From: Bacillus oleivorans
GTDB taxonomy: Bacteria; Bacillota; Bacilli; Bacillales; JC228
Assembly (NCBI RefSeq): GCF_900207585.1
Contig: NZ_OAOP01000004.1
Span: forward strand, 405,988-469,987
DNA: 64,000 bases
Direction: 5' to 3'
This document shows, in pieces, positions 34,582 to 42,312 of this stretch. A program made the position numbers and the translations under genes. The notes beneath the pieces are model-generated. The model saw nothing but the letters and a program-made list of their open reading frames with translations. It was not told the origin of the DNA and did not search any database. The first letter of the stretch is position 1. Each line of letters begins with the position of its first letter.

Positions 34582-34607
34582 TACGAACGGGTGCGGAAAT
34601 GGTTTCA
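34582..34607 (-). promoter_or_regulatory. SigW-type promoter of pspA-nfeD-floT
   Basis: On the minus strand TGAAAC, a 16-bp spacer and CGTA: an exact match to the known SigW consensus, ending 56 bases before the pspA ATG. Confidence 0.9.
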
Positions 34608-34741
34608 TAATTTGGTAAATTTTAAAAATATCCAAGGATGATAATCGAAACTTCATGCAGGAAAAAAACACCATACTAGTTTATGATAATAACGAAAATA
34701 AATGCTTTTACAATTCGAATCATAGGTGAAATGAGTTTCTG

Positions 34742-34861
34742 ATGCATCGTCATGTTGAATTTGAACCTATTATGACGGAGTTTAAAAATGTGATAAAAAA
34801 AGAGGCGGAACTGAAACCGGCTGGGATTGATGTAGATTCAATAAAAGGACGGGTTAAATAA
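34742..34861 (+). pseudogene. Short open frame, possible C-terminal remnant
   Basis: 39 codons (MHRHVEFEPIMTEFKNVIKK ... IKGRVK) directly followed by a terminator hairpin. No ribosome site precedes the ATG, so this is probably the last part of a lost gene. The rest of 34608-34903 shows nothing. Confidence 0.3.
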
Positions 34862-34886
34862 AAGGGGGAAGCATTTTTCCCCCTTT
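34861..34886. terminator. Terminator
   Basis: AAAGGGGGAA pairs with TTTCCCCCTTT around GCATT, serving the plus-strand remnant and the minus-strand acetyltransferase. Confidence 0.75.
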
Positions 34887-34903
34887 CTATATGTAAGGAA
34901 GAT

Positions 34904-35329
34904 TTATAGTTTGTATAAAAATGTATAGCTTTTCTTTTCATAATCCATTTTATCCGTGTAAAATCGATGGGCATCGACCCGCTGTAATCCGGAAGACAGA
35001 TACACACAAGAGCAGTCATTTTCCTTAGCCAGATCATGAACGTAGCGAAGCAGAGTTTCACCATATCCTTTGGAGCGTTCGGTTGATTTCGTCACTAAAT
35101 CATGGACATACATGTTCCGAAGATTATAAAAGTTTGTACCTATTTGGACGCCAGTTACCGCTTTAATTTCACCTTCATCCTCTAAGCCATACAGCTGAAA
35201 ACCCTGTTTTTCCATTTCCTCATACAAAGAGAAAAAATCTTCTTCCGATAAGTGTGTACGAAGTTCCTTTAAAATAGGAAAAGCTCTTTTCAGTTCGGTT
35301 TCTGTTTGGCATTGAAAAATCGTTATCAT
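34904..35329 (-). CDS. GNAT family N-acetyltransferase
   Basis: 141-residue acetyltransferase. The acetyl-CoA-binding region is RSKGYGETLLRYVHDLAKEN, an RxxGxG-like variant, preceded by the beta4 strand YNLRNMYVHDLVTK and followed by VYLSSGLQRVDAHRFYTDKM, the substrate-side motif. Substrate unknown. Confidence 0.85.
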   Translation of the reverse strand: MITIFQCQTETELKRAFPILKELRTHLSEEDFFSLYEEMEKQGFQLYGLEDEGEIKAVTGVQIGTNFYNLRNMYVHDLVTKSTERSKGYGETLLRYVHDLAKENDCSCVYLSSGLQRVDAHRFYTDKMDYEKKSYTFLYKL

Positions 35330-35445
35330 GGCTAGCGCTCCATTTCTATTTTTCTATTATTATACAATAGGAACTTTTAATAGAGACGGGCATTTTTAAA
35401 TTCTATTAACTGAAAAGCCTTTGAAATCTAAGGAGACTTGGGGAG

Positions 35446-35467
35446 TTTAATCAAACGTTTGTTTAAA
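35446..35467. promoter_or_regulatory. 22-bp near-palindrome with core CAAACGTTTG
   Basis: Same site as at 17422 and 28308 with one asymmetric pair; lies just left of the 51-bp repeat array. Confidence 0.45.
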
Positions 35468-35519
35468 TTTTTTTACCCATTCTTCAGAAGGACTCTAAAG
35501 GCAATAATCTAATTAGTCA

Positions 35520-36040
35520 GCAACCGGAGTGTCCTTGACAAAGCTTCTAAAGGACCAGGTTTATTAAAAAAGCAGCTAAAATGTCCTTGAGAACGGTTCT
35601 AAAAGCCATACTCTAATAGAATACAGCCAAAATGTCTTTAACAAAGCTTCTAAAAGCCGAAATTTAAATTGAAAGCAGCCAAATGTCATTAAGAACGGTT
35701 CTAAAAGCCATACTCTAATAGAATGCAGCCAAAACGTCCTTAACAAAGCTTCTAAAAGCCGAAATTCAAATTGAAAGCAGCCAAATGTCATTAAGAACGC
35801 TTCTAAAAGCCATACTCTAATAGAAAGCAGTCAAAATGTCTTTAACAAAGCTTCTAAAACCCGAAATTTAAATTGAAAGCAGCTAAATGTCATTAAGAAC
35901 GCTTCTAAAAGCCATACTCTAATAGAAAGCAGTAAAAATGTCCTTAACAAAGCTTCTAAAAGCCGAAATTAAATTTGGAAGCAGCTAAAATGTCCTTGAG
36001 AAGGCACTAAAGACCCTAATCTAATTAAATTGCTGCCAAA
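35520..36040. repeat. Tandem array of ten 51-bp units in two alternating types
   Basis: The TTCTAAAAG word occurs at 35545, 35597, 35648, 35699, 35750, 35801, 35852, 35903, 35954 and (as CACTAAAG) 36005: spacing 52 then exactly 51 eight times. Units alternate: type A continues CCATACTCTAATAGAA, type B continues CCGAAATTTAAATTGAAA, giving a 102-bp higher-order unit. It fills most of the gap between the GNAT start and the dgkB terminator. No protein-like reading persists through it. Confidence 0.92.
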
Positions 36041-36079
36041 GTATCTTTAAAATTTTTACTGGCTATCAATTTCCAAATA

Positions 36080-36101
36080 TTTAGACAAACGTTTGTTTAA
36101 A
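36080..36101. promoter_or_regulatory. 22-bp near-palindrome with core CAAACGTTTG
   Basis: Fourth copy; lies just right of the 51-bp array, so the array is bracketed by two copies. Confidence 0.45.
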
Positions 36102-36125
36102 AAATGAGCTCGCTGAAACATTAAA

Positions 36126-36149
36126 GAACCCTGTCCAATGACAGGGTTC
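36126..36149 (-). terminator. Terminator of dgkB
   Basis: GAACCCTGTC pairs with GACAGGGTTC around CAAT, 7 bases beyond the dgkB stop on the minus strand. Confidence 0.8.
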
Positions 36150-36155
36150 CTGTAT

Positions 36156-37067
36156 TTAAACGCGATCTTCTTCTCTTATTTCATCATAAGGTACAAAAAC
36201 CTCGATATGACGGTATAGATTCACAAATTCAGCTGGTACTTCTCCGCCATATTCACCGTCCAGATTTAAAAGCAATTTTTGCTCAGATGTGACCTTAATC
36301 CGGTTGGCTTTCGTGTAGATGACGTGATCATCGTTGATATGATCCCCTCTTACGGCTAATGTGACAAGCCGAACGAACTCAGCGAGGTTCGTCTTCTTCA
36401 AGATCAGCAGCGTGAACATTCCATCATTCAGGGATGCATCCGGGGCTAGCTTTTCAAAGCCGCCAACGGAGTTCGTATTGGCAATAAGGAATAGCATAAT
36501 TTCCCCTTCATATTCCTTGCCGTCGTACTCGATGCGAGTTTCTGTAGCTTTTAGGGATGGCAGCATTTCAATCCCTTTTATATAGTAGGCAAGCTGACCG
36601 AGAACTGTTTTTAAGCGGCTAGGTACATCATAGGTTAACTCCGTTAAGCGACCGCCGCCGGCGATATTAATAAAATATTTATCATTCATCTTACCTACAT
36701 CAATAGGGATTGTTTCTCCTTTTATGATAATATCTACTGCTTGCTCAACTGATCTGGGAACACGGATAGCCCGTCCAAAGTCATTGGTTGTTCCGACAGG
36801 GATAATACCTAACTTTGGCCGGTATTCCTTTTCAGCTAGGCCGTTTACGACCTCATTTATCGTACCATCTCCGCCAGCAGCAATTACAATATCATATTTC
36901 CGTTCTACTGCAATTGCAGCCGCTCTTGTAGCATCCCCTTCACCTGTGGTGGCATGGCAGGAGGTTTCATACCCTGCTTCTTCTAACCTTTGCAGAACCT
37001 CAGGTAAATGTCTTTTGAAAATTTCTCTTCCTGATGTGGGATTATATATAATTCTGGCTCTTTTCAT
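36156..37067 (-). CDS. dgkB: Diacylglycerol kinase DgkB
   Basis: About 303 residues, orthologue of B. subtilis DgkB (YerQ), the soluble kinase that recycles diacylglycerol released by lipoteichoic acid synthesis to phosphatidic acid. The lipid-kinase motif GGDGTINEVVNGL and VPVGTTNDFGRA-type loop (IIPVGTTNDFGRAI) are present, as is the C-terminal GEYGGEVP. ATG 37067 is chosen by its AGGATG ribosome site; two ATGs lie 6 and 9 bases upstream. In B. subtilis it follows gatB; here about 9 kb of other genes has entered that gap. Confidence 0.94.
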   Translation of the reverse strand: MKRARIIYNPTSGREIFKRHLPEVLQRLEEAGYETSCHATTGEGDATRAAAIAVERKYDIVIAAGGDGTINEVVNGLAEKEYRPKLGIIPVGTTNDFGRAIRVPRSVEQAVDIIIKGETIPIDVGKMNDKYFINIAGGGRLTELTYDVPSRLKTVLGQLAYYIKGIEMLPSLKATETRIEYDGKEYEGEIMLFLIANTNSVGGFEKLAPDASLNDGMFTLLILKKTNLAEFVRLVTLAVRGDHINDDHVIYTKANRIKVTSEQKLLLNLDGEYGGEVPAEFVNLYRHIEVFVPYDEIREEDRV

Positions 37068-37222
37068 ATTCATCATCCTAAGTTATTTGCATTGTACTTC
37101 CACTATTTAACATAATAACGATGGTTGGTCATGAAAGCAAATTTATTTTACTTCCTAAAAAGGACGATTTCAATAAAAAGTAAACGCCTATCGGACCTAA
37201 TCTTTTATTTTTGGAACCTATT

Positions 37223-38170
37223 TTATGGAGTTTGTTGGACGTTAAGTGCTGCTGCATTCATAATATAAATGCGGTTCGACGCATCGGTTGCTTCAAGAGA
37301 AACATTTTTTTCATTTATGGTATCTACGTAATATTCCCCTTTAATCTGTTCTGCTTGATCCTGTTCTTCGACGATCTGTAATTCTTCTATATTACTTATA
37401 ACCTCTTGAATCCCAGTTGCTTCCATTCCTACAATGTTATCTTTCTCCAGAAATAGTGACACGTTATCACTATCTTTTACAATCCAATCACTCACCATGG
37501 TTCGAGGCTTTAACGTAATCGGTGCATAATCTCCCATTACTTCAAGTTTAAGGTCGTGAGGGACAAGCACCGTTGCCTCCATCGAAATATAGGTTGAAAA
37601 AGGTCCCGATTGACTTGCTGGTTCCATTAACCTTACATAGAGAGTATCTCCTTTAGTGGTAGATGAGAGGTATTCGTCGACAGAATCCACTTTTCCGTCC
37701 TTCACGCTGATTTCACCAGAATAAGTCCCAAATATCGAAACGTTCGCAGAAGATGTGGACTCAATCGTTAATGGAGTATTACTTGCGTTTTCGATGACTA
37801 CCCGTTTGACTTCTTCATGCAATTCTTGATCATAGACAGGCAGTTCCAGAGTCTTCTGTTCCCTGGAAAGCATCTCCTCAATCGAGTCAGCTACCCCTAT
37901 TTGCGAGAGAATCGTAAACGCTAAGCCTGTCATCCCCAAAATACCGATTAAAAAAATGCTTAAAACATCATACTTTAACATTTCCTTCCCAGACTTTTGC
38001 AGCCATAGATAGAGGAAGATCTCAATCCCTAAAACTATAAATATAAAGGGCCACCAGCTTACTAAAATCCTTGTTAAATCGAAATCTACAAATTGGGAAA
38101 CGAGAAGAGCAACCCCTAGAAAAAGCAGGGATGCTCCCATCGAAAATGTTCCGATTCTCCAGGTCCTCAT
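37223..38170 (-). CDS. Membrane protein with LiaF-like helices and extracytoplasmic domain
   Basis: 315 residues. Three N-terminal membrane helices (GASLLFLGVALLVSQFV, WWPFIFIVLGIEIFLYLWL, VLSIFLIGILGMTGLAFTIL) in the LiaI/LiaF pattern, followed by about 220 residues of beta-rich domain facing outward with VVIENASN... and ATVLVPHDLKLEVMGDYAP. It overlaps the previous gene by 4 bases (ATGA) and ends the ECF sigma operon. Likely a sensor or effector for that system; exact role unknown. Confidence 0.75.
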   Translation of the reverse strand: MRTWRIGTFSMGASLLFLGVALLVSQFVDFDLTRILVSWWPFIFIVLGIEIFLYLWLQKSGKEMLKYDVLSIFLIGILGMTGLAFTILSQIGVADSIEEMLSREQKTLELPVYDQELHEEVKRVVIENASNTPLTIESTSSANVSIFGTYSGEISVKDGKVDSVDEYLSSTTKGDTLYVRLMEPASQSGPFSTYISMEATVLVPHDLKLEVMGDYAPITLKPRTMVSDWIVKDSDNVSLFLEKDNIVGMEATGIQEVISNIEELQIVEEQDQAEQIKGEYYVDTINEKNVSLEATDASNRIYIMNAAALNVQQTP

Positions 38171-39225
38171 TCTTTTACCTCCTGTTTCTTTTTACCGAAT
38201 AAAAGCTTTACCCCTCCTGTAATCAGCAGTATACAAATAATCGTGGTTTGGAAGTATTGATGGAACCAGTAGTAAAAATTAATTTGAAATACTCTTTCTA
38301 AGTAAGGAGCAAAACCAGGCAGTAAGATGTTAGCCACAAAGTAATAGAGACCAATCAAAATCAATCCTGCCCCAACCCATTTTTGATAGTTTACAAAGTA
38401 ATGGATAATCGGCGTATCCTCCTGAACCTCATGCGAACGCGATGCTTTTTGCAGCCCGTCAAAAAAGCTATAAAACCAAATGATCGGGATCAGAAATAGG
38501 AAGATTCCTAACCGTAATACGTCCAGTATATAAATCGCAAATAAGAATGCCGCCATTAACTGTATTCCGCGTCTTTGTAGACCTAAATAAAGGTGTCCCG
38601 CTCCCGGAAAGATTGATAAGAAAGTGGCAATCGCCTTACTCTTTTTCCCTTCTTCCCTTCTGTTCTCAAAATCCTCTAATATCGTCCGGTCAATTAATTC
38701 CTCACCTCGGCGCTTCTTCTCAAGCAGCTGCATCGCATCAAAGAATCCATAAAACCAGATCACCGGAAGGAGAAGCAAAAAGATGAGAAACTCACCTCTA
38801 TGTGAAAGAAAGGTTACAAAAAACACCATGACGCCTAACCCTAGGAATGCAGCAAGTAATGTAATTCCCCGATTCATTAGACCCAGCTGAAAGTGACCGA
38901 GTCCGGGTACAAAGGAAAGGATAATTGTATAAAATCGTTCAGAGTCTGAATTTCGTGAAGATGCGATTCCCTCTTCTCTTTGCTGATAGATTTTTGATGC
39001 GGTAATGGCGGTGTCAATCAGATTGATGATATATAAGACGAGTGCTCCGCCGAATCCCAGAAAAATAAACTCATCAATCCACATGATTCGATTTAATATT
39101 AATCCTAAGACAGGACCGCCAAAGACCCCAGCCATATAGAAAAGCCCTCTTAAAAACTTCCCAAGATAGAGTAATCCTCCGCCCGGAAAAAAGCCTAATA
39201 AAAATGCAATTAATGGGTTTTTCAC
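38167..39225 (-). CDS. Multi-pass protein with three TM2-like repeats
   Basis: 352 residues, about nine membrane helices. Three repeats carry the same loop: FFPGGGLLYLGKFLRGLFYM near residue 12, FVPGLGHFQLGLMNRGITLL near 107 and FPGAGHLYLGLQRRGIQLM near 207. The pattern is PGxGhxYLGxxxRG, the core of TM2-type hairpins. Each ends in IWFYGFFD/IIWFYSFFD. It overlaps both neighbours (ATGA-type), so the operon is translationally coupled. Function unknown. Confidence 0.75.
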   Translation of the reverse strand: MKNPLIAFLLGFFPGGGLLYLGKFLRGLFYMAGVFGGPVLGLILNRIMWIDEFIFLGFGGALVLYIINLIDTAITASKIYQQREEGIASSRNSDSERFYTIILSFVPGLGHFQLGLMNRGITLLAAFLGLGVMVFFVTFLSHRGEFLIFLLLLPVIWFYGFFDAMQLLEKKRRGEELIDRTILEDFENRREEGKKSKAIATFLSIFPGAGHLYLGLQRRGIQLMAAFLFAIYILDVLRLGIFLFLIPIIWFYSFFDGLQKASRSHEVQEDTPIIHYFVNYQKWVGAGLILIGLYYFVANILLPGFAPYLERVFQINFYYWFHQYFQTTIICILLITGGVKLLFGKKKQEVKE

Positions 39226-39701
39226 TTTTCTTTCGCCTCCTTGTTATTTTCTTCCCACTCATCCAGCCAGGATAAGGTTTTATTCATAACCGTTTCCGTG
39301 ATGGAAGATTCTTTTGCTTGTGCTGTATTTTCAAATTTATCTAATACTCCAAACATCGACTGAAAGACGCCGCTAAACGTTAAGATGAGTGTAAAACTGG
39401 CGGCTGTTGCGTAATGAAACCAAACGGATTGGACGAACGATTTTTTCTTGTTATCTATAGCGGCGGTTTCGCCTATTCTTTCGCTAAGACCTGTTTCTTT
39501 TTCAATCAGTCTCATTACATTATCGGTGAAATGTGAACTGGATAGGTCAGGCAGCGTATCTTCATGAAAAGAGATGGCTTCAGAATAAAGTTCTAAACAG
39601 GCTTCACAATTAAATAAATGATTTTCAAATAAGGCCCTTGTATCTTCGGGAATTTCACCCTTTACATATTTCAACCACTCTTCATACAAAAAATGACTCA
39701 T
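39222..39701 (-). CDS. Anti-sigma factor with zinc-finger (zf-HC2)
   Basis: 159 residues. Residues about 1-40 hold the ZAS/zf-HC2 motif: His in FENHLFNCEACLELY, with the HxxxCxxC ligands. A single membrane helix (VWFHYATAASFTLILTFSGV) and a C-terminal outside segment follow. It should hold the co-encoded ECF sigma factor at the membrane. ATG 39701 overlaps the sigma stop (ATGA) and has GGAGGAC upstream. Confidence 0.88.
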   Translation of the reverse strand: MSHFLYEEWLKYVKGEIPEDTRALFENHLFNCEACLELYSEAISFHEDTLPDLSSSHFTDNVMRLIEKETGLSERIGETAAIDNKKKSFVQSVWFHYATAASFTLILTFSGVFQSMFGVLDKFENTAQAKESSITETVMNKTLSWLDEWEENNKEAKEK

Positions 39702-40276
39702 ACAAAATCGTCCTCCTTCCAGTTTTCTTTCATCCACTTTCGTGCCCTGTATAGCTTCATCTCTATCGTCTTCGTTTGGACATTTAGTCCATCTGCTAAT
39801 TCCTGATAGCTTTTCTCCAGTATGTAAAAACCATAAACCACATCGCGATAGCTGGCTGGGATTTCATCCAATCTGGATCGAATCAGCGCCAGATGTTCTT
39901 CTCTGAAAAAGACCTTCTCCACACTTTCATTAGAGGGAGCCTGGTAATCGTCATAAACTGAGATTGACGCTTCCTCCCTCTTGCGGTAAGCCTTTCTTTT
40001 CATATCAATGGCATGGTTGGTTGCAATTCGAGTAATCCATGTTTTAAAACCCTGGTTTTCATATTGAGGGAGAGAAAGAAAAATTTTCAAAAATATATCT
40101 TGGGCAGCGTCTTCAGCATCCTTTTCATTGCGTAAGATCCCATAAGCTACATGGAAAATGTACCCTTGGAAGTGCTCTACAATCAGTCGAAAAGCGTGCT
40201 GGTTGCCCTTTTTCACCTGATTTATCAAACTTTGAACTTCTATGTCTCTCCCCCCTTTCACTTCAATCAACCACAC
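39698..40276 (-). CDS. ECF-type RNA polymerase sigma factor
   Basis: About 180-192 residues. Region 2 is GYIFHVAYGILRNEKDAEDAAQDIF then TWITRIATNHAIDMKRK; region 4 is IPASYRDVVYGFYILEKSYQELADGLNVQTKTIEMKLYRARKWM, a typical helix-turn-helix. Target genes should include its own operon, but no autoregulatory promoter could be called with confidence. The 5' end is odd: the strong AAAGGGGGGAG lies inside the longest frame, and the codon at ideal spacing is ATA (40243). The GTG at 40276 has no ribosome site. Confidence 0.9.
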   Translation of the reverse strand: MWLIEVKGGRDIEVQSLINQVKKGNQHAFRLIVEHFQGYIFHVAYGILRNEKDAEDAAQDIFLKIFLSLPQYENQGFKTWITRIATNHAIDMKRKAYRKREEASISVYDDYQAPSNESVEKVFFREEHLALIRSRLDEIPASYRDVVYGFYILEKSYQELADGLNVQTKTIEMKLYRARKWMKENWKEDDFV

Positions 40277-40340
40277 ACACTACTTTAATAAACGAATCCC
40301 AATAAGAAAACCCTACACCCTATAAAAAATAAAAAACCAG

Positions 40341-40386
40341 TTCGACACATGCCTGTCACCCCCCGAAGATCCCCATGTTTGTCGAA
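40341..40386. repeat. Hairpin with GCCTGTCACC loop
   Basis: TTCGACACATG pairs with CATGTTTGTCGAA; the loop carries GCCTGTCACCCCCC. Related to 28418-28458. Confidence 0.7.
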
Positions 40387-40485
40387 AATAGCATACAAAA
40401 TAACCCATTATATGCTGTTTTACACTGGCAGTCGCGTTTTTGGCGCAGACCGGTTCAGTCTTTGGTGATGAAATTTAATATTATC

Positions 40486-40661
40486 GGACATAGGTTCCGC
40501 TATTTGTAACAATTGGGGCGATTTTTAAAATTATAGGACATAGGTTCCGCTAGTTTGGCAAATAGCCGAGATTTTCGACTGATTTTCGGTAAATAACGGA
40601 TCCTATGTCCTATCGTATCCTCATAATAGCTGTTTTTATGGAAATAACGGATCCTATGTCC
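40486..40661. repeat. 176-bp element: two direct and two inverted copies of a 20-mer (copy 1)
   Basis: GGACATAGGTTCCGCTATTT at 40486 and (GCTAGTTT ending) at 40536; inverted form AAATAACGGATCCTATGTCC ending at 40610 and 40661. Spacing is 50 and 51 bp, and the whole can fold on itself. A homologous element of identical geometry lies at 58616-58791. Confidence 0.9.
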
Positions 40662-40740
40662 GCGCCTGGTAAGCGTGCCGCGAGATTTCCTAATCCATAC
40701 TGATTTTACGAAAGTGCGAGCTATGCTTTCTTAACTCGCA

Positions 40741-40779
40741 AAAAAACCCCGTTTCCTGCAGCCAGGAACGAGGTTTTTG
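40741..40779 (-). terminator. Terminator of the oxidoreductase gene at 40786
   Basis: Minus strand AAAAACCTCGTTCCTGG.. pairs with CAGGAAACGGGGTTTTTTT, ending in a T run, just after the stop. Confidence 0.85.
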
Positions 40780-40785
40780 CCGGTA

Positions 40786-41865
40786 TTATTCAACTAGGAC
40801 TCTGGTCAATTTTCCTTGTTTTACAGATTGGAAGACAGCATCCATTACAAGCTGCTGCCGATGCCCGTCTTCAAATAAAGGAAGGTCCGGATTTTTCCTT
40901 TCATCTGTTAAATATTCATACATTGCCTGAATAAAGGGATTAAATGCACGATAGTAACGAATTGCCGGATTTTGTATCGCAATCGGAATTGGCTCAAGCT
41001 CCAGCTTTATTTCTTCTAGATTGGAATCATCTCTCCCTACTAATAGCTTTGTATCATCGATGATATGTATCGTCCCTTTTGTGCCATAGATTCGTAGCGA
41101 AGAGCCTAATCCATGTCTGACAGGTGTGACCGTCTGCAGGGTAAAACTAGTTCCCTTCTCTGTTTCACCAACAATTGTAAAGAGATCATCAGTGGTTCGT
41201 TTTTCTATAATTTCTCCGCTATCGTTCCTCAGTTCGGGGATTGTTGTTTTCAGACGGCCGAATACCTGCAAAATCGTAGAACCCGTTAACCAATGAACAG
41301 CATCCACCATATGGGAACCGAGAGCCCCAAACATACCGCCATATGATTTTTTATCCGCGAGCCAGCCAATGGGTTTAGTCGTTAACCGAATATAGTTGGC
41401 CATACTTGACTCAAAATCAATGTGAATAATATCACCTAGGACCCCTTCCTCAATGAGCCTTTTTGCCTTTTGTCTCGCAGGCTGAAATCTCCACTCGAAA
41501 TCTAAGAACCCATGTCTGTTCCAATGCTTTTTCAACTGGATAAGCTGTCGGGAATCATCCGCATTCGTCACAAACGGTTTTTCACATAGAACATGATGAT
41601 CAGTAACAAGAGCCTCCTTCGTCATTTCATAATGCTTTGCTGGAATGGAGGACACCACTACAAGATCGAGCTTTTCCTGTCTAAGCATCTCTTGCCAGCT
41701 CGTATATGCGTTCTTAATTCCCGTCTTATTAATAATTTCCTCTTCCGTTTGCCCCGAAACCGAGCTAATCGCCTGCACTTTGAAGCCTGGATGAATATTA
41801 AATATGGGTGCTTGCACAAGACCGCCAAAACCTGTGCCAATAATGCCAACTTTAAATTCCTTCAT
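40786..41865 (-). CDS. Gfo/Idh/MocA family oxidoreductase
   Basis: 359 residues. N-terminal Rossmann fold with VGIIGTGFGGLVQAP, the EKPF motif at about residue 95, and a C-terminal substrate domain with YGGMFGALGSHMVDAVHWL, where a histidine of the family active site lies. Substrate not assignable; paralogue of the gene at 12760-13692 but longer and intact. Single-gene unit with its own terminator. Confidence 0.9.
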   Translation of the reverse strand: MKEFKVGIIGTGFGGLVQAPIFNIHPGFKVQAISSVSGQTEEEIINKTGIKNAYTSWQEMLRQEKLDLVVVSSIPAKHYEMTKEALVTDHHVLCEKPFVTNADDSRQLIQLKKHWNRHGFLDFEWRFQPARQKAKRLIEEGVLGDIIHIDFESSMANYIRLTTKPIGWLADKKSYGGMFGALGSHMVDAVHWLTGSTILQVFGRLKTTIPELRNDSGEIIEKRTTDDLFTIVGETEKGTSFTLQTVTPVRHGLGSSLRIYGTKGTIHIIDDTKLLVGRDDSNLEEIKLELEPIPIAIQNPAIRYYRAFNPFIQAMYEYLTDERKNPDLPLFEDGHRQQLVMDAVFQSVKQGKLTRVLVE

Positions 41866-42312
41866 ACGATCCCTACTCTCAGAAGTATATTTTAGAAATT
41901 CAATGATATCTTTCGTTAATCAATATAGGATATTTTTTTTGTCATTATACCATATAGGCAAGCTGTCAATTATCGACCGTTTAAATCAAAGTAATGTTTG
42001 TAACAATCTCATGCTGTTGGTTTACGGGCTAGTTTCAGGGGAGACGTGTAATAGATAAGGACCATGCAACAATCTCGTATCAAGCTTAACAATTCAGTAA
42101 CTATTTCGACACTTGCCTGATAGTTTTCGACATATGACTGGCACGCATCGGGATTTTGCGACTCGACAGGTGCCTGGCACTCCCCCGGGATGTGTCGGAA
42201 CAAGCTAATTATGGATCAACTGAAAAAATTGTTAGTTCATGCCATTTATCATTATTCATTTTGACAATCTTACAGTATACTAAAGTTAAAATAGTCGTAA
42301 TGGAGAGTTTTC
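41866..42312. other. Divergent intergenic region
   Basis: 447 bases. Includes the degenerate hairpin cluster at 42099-42200 and a TTGACA at 42261 that could be the -35 of the ytvI-like gene, without a convincing -10. No coding sense seen. Confidence 0.35.
42099..42200. repeat. Degenerate TTCGACA/GTGCCTGGCAC hairpin cluster
   Basis: Repeated words TTTCGACA, TTGCCTGA, TTTTCGACATATG, ACTCGACAGGTGCCTGGCAC and GTGTCGGAAC. Looks like two or three overlapping, decayed members of the GTGCCTGTCAC hairpin family. Confidence 0.55.

Noticed and set aside
35576..35791. 71-codon minus-strand frame inside the 51-bp array with a 17-residue repeating peptide
   Set aside because: Open only because the unit is a multiple of three; adjacent units carry stops and there is no ribosome site.
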